This document shows positions 38,687 to 52,300 of a DNA stretch of 64,000 nt, in pieces. The stretch is from Anoplolepis gracilipes (lineage: Eukaryota; Arthropoda; Insecta; Hymenoptera; Formicidae), in assembly GCF_047496725.1 (NCBI RefSeq), contig NC_132971.1:19090001-19154000 (forward strand). The letters run 5' to 3'. Within the stretch, counting starts at the first letter, position 1, and each line of letters opens with the position of its first letter. The notes below the pieces were generated by a model. It was not told the origin of the DNA and made no database searches. It saw only the letters and a program-made list of their open reading frames with translations. A program made the position numbers and the translations under genes.

Positions 38687-41600
38687 AACATAAGTAATAT
38701 TAATTAATAATGTCATATATTCTGTATTGTAAGATTTCTTTATTGAAAGATGATCAACAGATATAAAATTAAAATAAAAAAATATATAAAATATAATTAA
38801 TGTTTACATTATATATATGTTTATATCCTTATCTTTATATAATCATATTTGCATTATATAGTATATGTCTGATTATCGAAAAAAAAAACGAATGGAGTGA
38901 GAAATCAGTCGTTCGAATTCCACAAAAGTCAAAATACGTTGAAGAAAACAGAAAAACAATTAGACTGAGTTTAGTAATAAAAAATGTGTTTGTGAGAGAA
39001 AAAATATCTATCCACGGGATGTTAATCGCAAAAAAGAATAACGGACGTACGCGACGATAGACATTAAAAGGGACAGTTAGATGCTAACCTCGTGACTAAA
39101 CTCACTTAATACTTTTCCGGTCGTCACCTGCATCTACAGGAAAGCCTAGTCACATTTCCTTGTTACTCATCGTTTTCGCATCTGACAGGAAGGCGAAACA
39201 ACAAAAAAAACCGTCCATTAGCATGCAGCTATCTCACATAAAAGTCTCATCCTGCATACATAGTATATAGCATTTCTTTTTTAAAAAATATATAATCTGT
39301 TATAATTAAAAAATCATAGAAAATTTAAATCGTTCTAATTCAAATGTCTGAGTGGCATTCAAAGCTAAAAAGTAAGACTTAAAATATATTTCATAATGCA
39401 TACAGGAAAATATCTACATAAGAGAAGCAGTATTAGCGATTTGCTAGTTTCTTTTCTATACAAAGAGATTATTCCGTTTCTAAAAATAAGACCGCGAAAA
39501 TGCGAGATCCCTGATTTATGCGGTAGATCGTTTTTATCTAATTTAAATAATAGTTCTATAACTGAGTAATCATATATTCCATAAGATAACCGTGCAAGCA
39601 GAGAATTCATTATGTTCAACATTGACAGGTCGGAATAAACCGAAGGGCATAACGTCATGCAAACCGCGAGCACATCGCGCGATCGGAAAAATCCATAATT
39701 TGACGTTTCGTTCGAGCGTCATCGGATTATTTGGATTACTTATATATATTTCTTTGCATGCAATTTCCAACTATACGTGAATTTTATCCTTAAACAGAAA
39801 CCTTAACAGGATTATATCGCTCAATATATCATTTATTGAAGTGGGCCTTGATGATAAAAACGCTAAGAAATATAATTTCTTATTGTTTATTATATTTTTA
39901 ATGTATATTATCATGGCAATCTAAATACTGTTGTTGCTGCAATGTCAATATGTCCTAAACTCTCTTTAAAAAGTTAAAGTATTATTTAATTTATACATAT
40001 ACATGCGCTCCCTCTTTCTGTGTGTGTGTGTGTGTGTGTGTTATCATCTCTCCATTGCCGGTTATCTCAATAAATTATGACCAAAAGTATAATTAATCAC
40101 TAATATTCCTTTTCAATTTTTTATGACAATCCAAAATATTTTTATTTCAGAGGAGAATCTAATGTAAATCGAGAGATGATGGCGCGTTAACGACTTAATC
40201 GACTTAATAGTTTCATTTGGTCTACCTTATGTTGCAAATAATAATCGATATTTCTGAGAAACACAGATTTATAATTTAATGTATCCAATTACCAAGTTAA
40301 ATTAAAATATTGATTAAAGGAATAATTCATTCTTAATTAATGTTCATTAAATTTTATAATTTAATTATAAATTATGCTTTTTATGCAAAAATATAATTTG
40401 CAAATGCAAATCTTTTTTATTTGTAATATTTTTAATCTCTTTTTTTCATAAGACTCTATGTGTTTATATATGTACACAGATTCACATGTCATTTTTTTTG
40501 TATGCACGTGAGAATATATAAAAATTTAATTCCTGATATATATTAGAGTAGAAAAATATTCTAATTATAAATATTCAATGCGTTGCTAATTGGTGAGTCA
40601 AAAATTATTAGAAGGCAACCTTTATTCTAAAGGCATAAAAAATGGCACGCGCACCTACATACATATTTCATTACATACATTCGATAAATCAGGCTTCTCA
40701 GTAAATTAAACAACCGGGTTGAAATTCATTCGTTTAGATTAAAGTTTCGACAAAGTATAGACGGACGCGGTTCAATTCCGGGAAGGAAACTCTTATGAAT
40801 TGACAGAAAGACATGAAAGCTTAACGAGATTTTTACATTAATATTCTGATAGAGAAGTAAAATCTTTTCTTCGATATCATATATATATTGAATGTTTGCC
40901 GGAATGTTTGCATTCCTCGCATGATAAAAAGAGAAAAGTAGCGGAAGCACACGCATATGAGCGTAGTGTGCATTACACATATTTGCGCGTGACACAATAC
41001 GTCGGTCTACCGTAAACTTGACTTTATGAGCATTGAGCACCCGGTGTTGAACGAAATGCCATGCATGTGGCTTAATTTTTTGCGGTTACTTCTGCACTTG
41101 TTTCGTCTCGCCAGTATAACGGTTTGCCATCATTGTTGTGCGATCTCCTCCAAGTCGTTGCGACCGATATGAGGTCAGATACGAAAATTGATTTTTTAAA
41201 GCTGAAAGTTCCACACTTTTAAAATTATCACACTAATTTCAATATATACACGCATGCACACACAAAGAAGCATAGATAAAGGCATTACTTATCATTACTT
41301 ATTAGATTTTATCAACTTTTTTTGCATTCTACAGGATAAATTTTCACCAGATATCAAGTATTGATTTAAAATTTAATATTACATGCCGCTGATATTAAAT
41401 AAAAAACTTTCTACATTAAATTTTTGTTCAAAATAAAAATAAGTTATATTTTTTTTTTTTTTATCTTCTGGCACATGTAATGTATATTTTATTCAAAGAA
41501 AAATATTTTTATTAACAATTTCGCGATAAATATTTTTTTTAACATTATTCTTTTGATGAAACAGTTCTTTACGATCTTTTATTTCGCAATTTTTATCAAG

Positions 41601-43275
41601 TTTTAAGTCAATCGCACTCTATCACTTCAAGTTTTATATCATATGTCTACATGGTTACGCGTTGTTTGCATGTACGAAATAGATGATGTATCCTAAAATT
41701 TCGCGGATTTCAATTTTACGCGATTTAGTCCTCTCCATCTTTTCGTGAAACAAGTCGAGAGAATTTTTGCGAGGTGTCGCAATTTTCTACGGAATGCAAA
41801 TTTCATGTAGTATCATGCACATAATGCCATGCGTACGATCCACCAATTGTTCGCTTTCGCGATTAATTGCCGTATTTGCGCGCAACTGTCGCGTAATCCA
41901 TGTATCATCTGGCTGGAACTTCCGGAATGCGGCAGATTATTCCGCGAGCATACTTCCGTATGCGTTCCGCGTAACGGAGCGTTGCAAGCCGTTTGTCCAC
42001 GATTCGATGTAATTAAAAAAGTTTTATAAGAACGATGCAGTTTTAATCGCAAAGGAAATAATAAAAAATTATTACTTTCGAAGAAATTTGGAAATTTCTA
42101 TGTTTGTATATAAGTTTCACAAAATCTCTCTTCCATTATAAGTATTTTTTTAATTTCAAAATTTATCATTTACTACCATTTCAATTTTTATTATTTTACT
42201 TTTAGTTTTATAATTACAAACAATAAAAGCTAAAAATTTTAAACTGTATTAATACTGTAATTAAATAACGTACAAAAAATTAGACTTTTTATTTCAATTC
42301 AATATATTTTTAGAAAGTGTAAAATACTGTATAATAATTTTTTTCAAAATAATTTTTTTCCTAAAACAAAAAACTAATTTTAAATTTATCAGACCTATCG
42401 TTAAAAATAAAGATGATATGACGACCTATTGTGTAAAAGATGGTTTGCGTACATGCAATAGTGTAATAATATGACCTCCGAGAAATTGTCCTACAGAATT
42501 TTCTATGAGAATCAACCTTGACATTCAGCTTTAGATTGGTATGCCTACCTTTACTTATGACAGCTGGTTGTAGAGATATAGCAGGTATAAAAGTGACGTC
42601 GCTTATATGTCCACAGGCTATAACGGCATCTAACAGTTTGATTCAATAACTAATCAGTAGGCTGACAATGCGAATTATATAAATCGACGATTGGGATAAT
42701 AATCTAATTAGATAAAGGCGAAATTCATATAGTTGTTCGCACTACATATAATAGCTAAACGCATTATAGCAATCGAGATGCACCGCGTCTTATTAAGCTA
42801 CCACTGATGAGATTTGCCAGCAGAACGCGGCACAAATTCCCTTGTGGTTTTACCAGTTATCTCTCCCGCGATGGTAATTTCGAAGAGTGTCTGAGAGAGA
42901 GTCGCGACTTGTCCAAAGCAGTTGTTAATCGTGCGTCTCTCTTGCGGTCCCTAATTTTCTCGTTAACATGCAACGCCCAGCTGTGTGTGTGCGTGTGTGT
43001 GTATCACGCTGTCATATTATTTTCCCATTTTCGTGTAGACAAATTTATTCTCCTAAACTTGCAACTCACAATCAGTGTATCGCATATAGGGGCTAACACT
43101 TAATATTTCTTGTCTTATACTGCACATAATGTCGCATCGTCAACATACTGAAATAGTCTGACTTTGCACAATATAGCATCGACAAAACGAATCTGCATTA
43201 ATATTAATACCTAAAACGAGCATATCTTTAAATTACAAATAATCTATACACAAAGTGTAGTCTACGCATATATAA

Positions 43276-43333
<58 letters not shown>

Positions 43334-46300
43334 GCATATATATCGTAAAAAAAAATATTAATTTGTGCTTTTGTGATGTAATAAATTTCTTATAAATCGA
43401 TCGATCGACGTAAACAGAATAATATATGTATAATTATGATTGCAATTAAAACATATCATTTAAGTATTCATAATGCAGTGATGACGTTATTTAACGATTA
43501 CTTCCCGACGCTATATTACGCAGACCGTTTTAGTATGTTAGCAATGTGATATTAAGTGTAGTAGATTAATCAAAATTATTAGTTTGATTAATTTATTTAG
43601 TGTGCAACAAATATATATTCTTCGTATGTTTAATACTTGTAACATATGTCGACCCTTATTACTGTAATCATTATTTATATTTACTTTTTTTGTAAAATAT
43701 TTTCCAGAAGGAAACTAAGCTATTTATTTACGAATGTAAGCACATCAGACTGCGCAAAGTTAAAGCGACAGAAGTGCGTTATCTCGTACTCCATCTATGT
43801 AGTATCCGGAGGCAAGAGAAATGAAATAGCAAAGTTACGGTACTCGACTAAAAAAAACCGGTTCTTTAATTTCCTGCTAATGCGTTTAGGGACTTGATAA
43901 TTCTCAGTAATTAGCCATAACTCATTAAAATAGCACGAAAAAATAGGATGAGAATGTAATAGATAATTTCCGTTTTATATATAACTATCAATTCCTTTCA
44001 ATAAATAAATTTTTTTATATAATTTTATTTGATATTTTTTTATATTTTACAGTTTTTTTATAGTTATGTTTTATAGTTTAATATTAAAAAAAATATATAT
44101 TCAAGAAAAAAAGATAACTTTTTTACTTTACAACTCTGCAAATAAATTAAGTTTTTTTTATTAAAAACAATAAAAACAAATATTCTTATTGTACTGTTAA
44201 AATAGAGACTTTTTAAAAAAAATATCCAATTATTCATTTATTTATAATTACATATTTCTTGATAGCTTATGCATGCTAAAATATATGAAATATATTCTGT
44301 ATTATATGTATATAGTTTTTATCAATATTATTACTAATACATTTGAATATTGTGAAATAATTGATTTATTTGGAATATTCTCAACTATTTCTTTCCAATA
44401 CTTTTTCTTGAATAAATTCCTTGAAATTCAGAAAAGGATGTGTCCGTAATTTAACATCAGAAAATAAACGTTGCCTGCGAAGAATTAATTATGTTCTTCG
44501 CGAAGTTCGTCCGGACATCATCTTCAGCAGGAAAGGGATAATAAAACGTTGTGGCACGCTACGATTAATCATCGGTCCTGCGGATTTTACGCGAGATTAT
44601 GTAACAATTTCTCAAGTGATATTCATGTCGTCGTATCGATTATCATGGATATAACTATCAGCGCAGGTTGCAGTTAACATGCGAATATTATCGATCAATA
44701 GTATCGTTTACCTCGTAAAGATGTCACATTGGATGTAACGATTATTACGTAATGTGAAGGAAATATACGGGGCTGCGAGATGGAATTGATAATTTCAGGG
44801 CCGATATCACGCGCGAGCAAACCAAGCAATTGCCTGGCAAATTGAAGGAGGGTCGTGGCATTCGGCCTTATTTTTAGTCTATACACGGTGTCTCAGCACA
44901 CACATCGCGCGTACATGTCAATATTAAGTCATATTTAAACAAAAAAGAAACGCCAATTGTTTCAACATTAAATGCTGGAATTGTATAACTGACAATTAAA
45001 ATTCAGATAATAAATCTTTATTTCTTGTTAAATCTCACAAGTGAACTGTTTTTAACAGAACTTTTTTACATGTGCGTGTGTATGTGTAATTTATCAATCA
45101 ATAAAATGTTTTAAATTAAAAATTAAAAATGCAAAGTACATCGTAAGAAAAACTAGCACTGTTAATTTAGAGAAAGTACCTAACATTTAACAAAATTGCG
45201 CCGCTGGCACATTTTTGTGCCAATTTTTCTGAATAACAAGAATTTCTCTTTTTCTGCTTATTTTGAGTGTATATGATAAATAAATAAAACCAATTTTCTT
45301 ATTTTATTTATTATATACTACAACATTGAAATATATTAAAATTCTTTCTTTCAATTATAAATATTCTATATTTTAGAATAACAAGTAGAATATTTTTAGT
45401 GGTAGTTATAAACCTATGGTGAGTTAGTGTCATTCGTGTATATAGAGAATATAAGTTTTCATTTTCATTAATAAAAACTTTTATCCTTCGAGTATGATTT
45501 TTTGAGTATGATTCTTAAAAATATTTTGCTGTTTGTCGAATTAAAATGACTATATATTTCTATATATTTTTGTAAATGTTTTAATTCATATATAATAAAT
45601 ATAAAATTTTTCGTCAAGTTTTCATATTGAGGATAAAATATCTCGCGCAATCTAATTCAACTATTTTTAAATAGATGTATAATAACTATTATATATAATA
45701 AAATATTTACTTTAATTATATAACGAGCTTCCTGCTAATGAATTGGATTAATATCATAAATTATTATCATAATCTAAACATCTCTTATGATCATCCTATA
45801 ATGCTTCTGTCTTTTTTAATTACTTGCTTGTCGCTATTGCTGTCACTCGACTATGTAAATATTTTGAATACCGAACACGTATTATTTCGAGGTTCTCACA
45901 ATAGATATGAACTTGAATTCAATTTTCTTTATACTTTGTCTGCGTCATAGAACTAGAATGAAAGGGAGGAGAGCTAATTGAAGTTAGGTAACTTAAATTG
46001 CATCGGTGCATTGCAAGCGTGGTTGCAATCTCGACGTGTATTCGCAAGTTCGCCTGCCCAGTCACTGATCGATATACCAGATTTTATCTAAAAATTCGTA
46101 GAGCACATAGCAAGCAGCACGAAACGTGACGCATATTTAACAGAATCAAAATGAATAATGCACAAGGCACGAGCGTTATATTAAGAATCATGAAAATCTT
46201 AATAAAAATTGATACTTATTTTTTTCAATCCTAGCTTCGATTAAATATTTTATCAATTAATATTATCGTGTTCTAAATAAATCTTCCTACAATATTATTA

Positions 46301-46466
46301 TTTTATAATAATATTTTTATTGCGGTATTTTTTTTTTTAATAAATAACGAAAATTTATCACGTGAGTAAATTTACAACGCTCAACTTTAAATCGGATTTG
46401 CAGGAAATGTAATTCTGAAAAGTCGTGAATATCTCATTAAAGGATATTTTTAATCTATGTGCCTAC
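38687..46466. other. Gene-free DNA
   Basis: AT-rich, with (GT)n at 40019-40041, (TA)n at 43268-43333 and more complex CpG-bearing patches at 41640-42030, 42780-43100 and 44420-44880. The overlapping short frames there are on both strands and unrecognised. Confidence 0.5.
43268..43333. repeat. (TA)n microsatellite
   Basis: About 30 TA units preceded by TATAAATA variants. Confidence 0.95.
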
Positions 46467-46679
46467 CTTGCTGTCTTTATTGAAACGTCGGGGATACGCT
46501 TCTTCGAGAATGATCACAGCTTACGGAAACATGTGCGCGCGAGCATCGATTTTTAATGATGTTCACGCGAAGAGAGACTTCTCGATAATTGATTTTTTTC
46601 GTGTTTAAATATTCGTTTAACGTTAAATTTTTGAAAAAAAATTGTGCGTTGCACACACCACAGCAGCCGAGCACCAACT
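46467..46679 (-). other. Candidate non-coding first exon (minus strand)
   Basis: On the minus strand an arthropod initiator word TCAGT (46681-46677) is followed by about 210 nt of CpG-bearing sequence ending at a donor CAAG|GTAGGC (GT at 46466-46465). It contains no long frame. It could be a distal 5' exon of FAM43, whose start-codon exon begins with an acceptor 20.7 kb downstream. Inference only. Confidence 0.25.
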
Positions 46680-46937
46680 GACGCGAAACATGACTGCTCG
46701 CCGGAATGAGACGGTGGTATCTGGCTATAGATGGCGTCTATCGCTCGGCATGCGATTGGCCAAGAGTTTGGCATTCGCAGGTGGGTACATACGTACATAC
46801 ATGTGTACATGCATAGCATGTGTGTACAATGGAGCGCGTTAATGGTGTGCACCTGTGCAGATGCACTTGCAATTAAGGTAGACGTATCATTCAGGGCCGG
46901 ATCAAAAGTAATAAATCATTATTAAGCTTCGAATTAA

Positions 46938-47121
46938 GGGCCACTGCACAAACTTTTCCGTAATGCGTTACGTTAAGTATTGACCGTAAACTTAAACCCA
47001 TACATAAACTTAAACTTTAGTCAACGCATAAACAAAAACGCATGACGCTTTTACTACGTTAAGTTTTTGTATAGTACTTAACATAACGTAACGCGTTACA
47101 GAGAAACTTGTGCGGTGGCCC
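46938..47121. mobile_element. PIF/Harbinger-like MITE
   Basis: 184-bp element with long inverted ends of about 45 bp: GGGCCACTGCACAAACTT on the left and, reverse-complemented, GGGCCACCGCACAAGTTT on the right, continuing through GCGTTACGTTA. A TAA duplication flanks it (46935-46937 and 47122-47124). A 3-bp TWA target site and ends starting with GGG fit PIF/Harbinger (Tourist-like) MITEs. It has no ORF. Confidence 0.75.
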
Positions 47122-47139
47122 TAAGGTGGTGGTTATAGT

Positions 47140-47263
47140 GCCCAAATAGCATACATAGAAAAAGATGTATATATCTAAAGACATCCAGAAGATATCTTGA
47201 AGACGATCTTTGAACGATATCTTTGAAATGTGTTCTGAGTGTCTTTTGAATATGCTATCTGGA
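47140..47263. mobile_element. Small MITE-like element next to the Harbinger-like MITE
   Basis: About 124 bp with short inverted ends, CCCAAATAGCATA on the left and TCCAGATAGCATA reverse-complemented on the right. The inside has repeated GATATC-centred blocks (AGATATCTT and CGATATCTT). No target duplication is clear. The family is unknown. Confidence 0.4.
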
Positions 47264-47519
47264 TGAGAGACAAAAACCATGTAATAATAATGGATAAATC
47301 ATAATGATTAATTAATAATTAATGAACAATGCATGATAACGACATTTTAATAAATAACAAATACGAAACGTAATTGTTCGCTTGAGCTCAAATAAATCTT
47401 ATTTTAGTAAGATTTTTATTTAATAAATTTATCAAAATTAATAAAATTTAAATATCTTTATGACTATCATTTAAATTGAAACTTTGTTAAAAAGATCATG
47501 CTTTATTAAAACAAACTAC

Positions 47520-47665
47520 TGCAAGTAAATATATAATATATTATATATATTGATATATATTATATTAATATTATATTAATATATTATATTATATTAATAT
47601 TATATTAATATATTATATTATATTTATATTATATTAATATATTATATTATATGCACAATATATAT
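47520..47665. repeat. AT-only minisatellite
   Basis: About 145 bp of TATTAATATTATAT-type units, with several near-identical copies around 47562-47650. Confidence 0.8.
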
Positions 47666-48770
47666 TATTTAACACGCACAATATAAATATAAATATAAAA
47701 ATTATATATAAATATAACAAACTTTATGTAAGCTGACTCATGTGTATTAATATTATACGTCTTTAACACGATATACAAAGTACGTGGCACGAGTAATTTA
47801 AAGTGAATAGAATGGACACGGCGCTAAAGTACCAGGGGAGCCGGTAGTTTATTTGCAACAGTATCATTAACGCACCGCACTGTACACCTACGCGATTACA
47901 CATATATGTATAGACGATATATATATGTATGCATATACATGCGTGCCTGCTTGCCACTATAATATGGCCACGGAAGTACATATACCTGCGACGTTTTGAA
48001 GTGATGAATGAATGAGATGCAATCACACGCGACCACATACACAATTGTTTTATATTCTTTGTATCTTAAAATATTCTTGTTTTTCTTCAATCGCACTATT
48101 GTTCGACTGTTCGCCCATCATGCAATAAAATACAATGTATATATTTTTTACTACCATAAAATATTGGCGTCATTTCCAATTTGTTTCGACAAACAATTAA
48201 ACATAAATTAATGCAACCAAATTAATAAAATGTGAACTGAGAAATTATATTTTTTTTTTATATTTTATTAATTATCAAAACTATTATTAAACATAATTCT
48301 TATTATATAGTAAACAAGAAATTAATAATATCAATAAGAAATATATTACATATTTGTTGAAAAATATCACATTCTAAATGTATGCGTTATATCTATGTAT
48401 ATTTCGTTTAAGTAGAAATTAATTAAATATGTTAAAAATTTTGGAAAGAAATTATTGTTATTCAATCAAAAGCAAAGTAATTTCTGCGAAAGATTGTAAA
48501 TCTTTAAATTAGTCTTCTGTGTGTTAATTCTCCGAAAACAGAAATCCTTATGTAATAAAATAACAATTTTAATGAAGAAGAATTTTGTGTGCCCGCAGCA
48601 TGAAAAATCATATTTATCATTGATTGTAAATAATGAAAGCATAATACGTTAATTTATCCTTAATTAGATGTACATTGTTAATAATCGAAATTATACTAAT
48701 TCGTCATGAAATTGTTATCAAAAATTACCAAACACGCGTCTTATTTTCATGAAAGTAATCAAAGTCTTTT

Positions 48771-49329
48771 CAGAGTGTCTACTCTGATTTTGTAAAAAAA
48801 ATCCCCTGAAAATTACTAACCATAAACTTGAATAAAAAAACATGTCATAACAATGAATAAATCATTATAATTTATCCAGCACACGTATGCTTGTGATGTG
48901 TAACTATATAATAATTACTGCTCATCGTCTGAAAAGACTTGATAAGGACCAAAGATCGAAATGTCGTTATCATGAGAAGCTTGTTTAACATCGAATAAAT
49001 GAATTGAAGCTTAATTCTGCCAGTTTGGTCGCCTAACCAATATACCTTCTGAATTATTTCATCGCTAGCGATATCATTCACTTTTTAACTTTAGAACTAT
49101 CAAAAAACCAAAACTCAATAATTAATGAATTTCTACAAAATGAGACACCATTTTCACATACACCACTGACTTTACAAAATGAAAAGCAAAATTATCAAAA
49201 AAAGAATTTTTGAAAAAATTTCCTGAATCTCAATCAAATTCTATAAGAATTCCTTGATTTTTCCAGATACAAAAGAAATTCCTGAATATTCCCGGTTTTC
49301 TATGTTTTTTCAAGAAAGTAGACATCCTG
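48771..49329 (-). mobile_element. Degenerate interspersed repeat, copy 2
   Basis: About 560 bp. It starts CAGAGTGTCTACT and ends AAAGTAGACATCCTG, so the ends are imperfect inverted repeats. The inside block 48917-49055 matches copy 1 on the opposite strand (shared CAGAAGG, CCAAACTGGCA and CTTATCAAGTC words). The flanks TCTTTT and TCCTTT may be a decayed target duplication. It is probably an old non-autonomous DNA transposon; superfamily unknown. Confidence 0.45.
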
Positions 49330-52300
49330 TCCTTTATTCTTTGGACTTTGCTTTCAGCTTTTCTCACTATATATATATAAATTGAATTCTTTTTCTATCT
49401 ATCTCTCTCCTTCTCTTTTAAATTATAAACATTTTATTTTAATTAAATAATTAGTACGAAAATTACATATTACTTTATCAATGTAATCGATATTATGATG
49501 AACGTATAATACATGAACCTTTTTTTATTTCGAAAAAGCAATATGACCTTTGAACGCTATCTCCATACTTTATATCATATATCATCGAAGTATTATATGT
49601 CATTTCTTTTATCAGAATAAACAGCTATAATTGGTGCTCAGGTGTTAATGCTTCGTAAGCATGTAGGATGCATTCGCAAGTGCGTATGCCAATGCGGATG
49701 TGTTGCAAAATTATGGAATCACGAAATACGTTGATCTATGCACGGAATATCATGATATCGAAGATGTTAAATCTGATAAATGAACCTAACGTTGAAAGGA
49801 TAACGCACCGTGGATTGAATGTTGAATTAGAAAAGCAATAGGTTAGATTAGGGTTATCAATTATTTATAAAATCACGCAGTGATGAACTTGTCAAATTTT
49901 TACAGAATAAAGCTATTGATCATATGTACTTTAATTATAATACATATATAACAATTTATATAATGAATTAATATTGTTGAAAATATACAAATATAATAAA
50001 ATTATAACTATCTTTTTTGTAGTAATCCATAATTATAAAAGTGTAATACAATTATAAATATATATGTATGTAATACTGTTATAAATATAATACTGATTGT
50101 AAAAAATATATTCAAAAATAAAGTTAAATTTATTATCTTATACTCCATTACATTAAATACAGTTAGAAATATTTTTCATATTTATTATAGAAATAACATG
50201 TTTATTTATTAATTCAAATAAGTTAAGTTAAACCTCCCAAAAAATTGTGTGTGATTCTATTTTTGAATAGAAAGTTTTTTTAATTATATTATATAATTAT
50301 CACTCTCTCTCCACAGTATAATAGCAGATTTCAATTTATATTATATTAGTGTTTACAATTAGTTGATTTTATTTCTAAACACATTTAGTGTTTGTTTTAA
50401 CTGCAGGAGAAGTATGATATAAAAGGTATTAATACAGTTGCTTCCAGTAATTGAGAAAACAGATTAAGACATACTTTGATGTGTATAATCAGCTGGCTAT
50501 CTGATTTGCGTAAACACAAAATAATCTCCAGTATTTTTGTATATGATGTAAACGATGCAACTTCGAACAATATATATTTACAAAGCGCGTGTATGTCAAG
50601 TTATTTCTTTGAAAAAAGCATCAACTATTTCACGTTATATTCAACAAATAGAATTGGCGAGACATTTTTTACTAGTTATGTTTCGTTACTTGTTTCTTTC
50701 CAATATTACATAGCTAAACTAACAATAACAGATATTTATTAAAACAGCTTACACAATATAAAATATGTATATTAGTGTGTAAATATATGTTTTTTTTGTT
50801 CTTTTGCACTATTTTAAACGAGTAAATTTGCATAAACTCATCCTAATGGTTAATAACCACACGGACAATATAATTGTTACGAACATTGCATACGAAACAC
50901 AACTATGCCTAGTGCTGAAGAAAGGCAGCTATATATGTAATAGAGATTATTCTCGGTCGGAGTAACCTTTTTTAATCGAGTTGACCCTAACCGGCAATTA
51001 AACAAATTGGAAAGGTCTTGTACGTCGGAACAAAACCTTTCATAAGTTATGACATCAGCAAATATGTCGAAAATATTAAAGATTACCGGGAAATATCTTG
51101 ATGCTACTTTAATATTCATGTACATAAAATTTTAATAATTTGTTGGAAAATTTTATATTATAATATATATTTCTGTAGAAAAATAAGTACATATAGTAAT
51201 GACAAATCAGATTTATAAACATATATGAGAACGAGAAAAGAAAAAAGCATCTTTGGAGATTTATAGCGTCATTAATCATGTACAGTATACATTTTCATTT
51301 TAAAAGACGCGATTAACATAAGTCAAAGTATGTAATGATGTTCTCGTGATTCGTGACTACTTCGCATCGACCCCGAGGAACCTTTTTAGATTGTCATTTT
51401 TTTTCACTTTTCTTTCCTGACAATATTGTCAAGTCTAAATAGAGATCTAAATTTTCTAACTAATTATATTTTCCACTTTTTTATCTCTTTAGCTGTTAAA
51501 TTATTTATTTGAATTATTATTATCACTGAAAAATTGTTATCTTTTTTACGGATATAATAATTTATATGATTGTTAACAATTGTTAGGTATTTTTAGCCTA
51601 TATCTATAAGTATTATCTATAATTACTTTTAGCCTATTTTTAATAATTAAATATTATTTTCAGTCTATAACTATTTTCAGCCTATATATATATCTATAAC
51701 TAGTAAGTATACTCTAGCAATTACATATTATAAATGTGAATAAAAATGCATAATTTGATTGCATATCAAGCGTTAAATATAGAAATACTTTTTATGACAA
51801 CATAAATCCATGTCATGTTTGTAACACAATAATAACGTCTTTGATGAATAGCGATTTAGAAAACATAGATAAATGGTGCTTATTTTCGATACGTTATATT
51901 GTAAAAAAATAAGATTAATCATAGTAATAATCTAATCTTGAAGCGCAATGAATCTACGTTTTAATTTGAATTTTAGTTGAAACACTAAATTAAAAACATA
52001 AAAACCAAGTTTTTATCTCGATCAATTATCTAATAATATCGATAACTCGTAAAGTTATCAGAAAAAAAATATTTTAGTTTAATTTTAAGTACGGTATGTT
52101 TTTACGCGGGATTATGGAATGGATTATATATATAGTCGCGCAAATAATATAATATAATACTTTCTTTCTGCAAATATTTCTCTTCCGGGATTTTCCCCAC
52201 TCTCTTTCTTTACCAATTTCTCTTTCCCTTCATTTCTCAGTCGTTTTTCTTCTCGTTCGCACGAAGTAGTTACGTAACGCGAGAAAACGTGCCTTGCACA

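Noticed and set aside
40760..40790. tRNA T-arm-like CGCGGTTCAATTCCGGG
   Set aside because: One stem mismatch and no A-box or cloverleaf in the preceding 60 nt; may be a SINE remnant but not supportable.
45205..45235. Hairpin TGGCACATTTTTGTGCCA followed by T-run, terminator-like
   Set aside because: Bacterial-type terminators are not relevant in an animal nuclear genome; a short chance palindrome is enough to explain it.
50877..51125. 82-codon minus frame, considered as a receptor or transposon fragment
   Set aside because: No recognisable family motif, no splice-site support and AT-rich surroundings.
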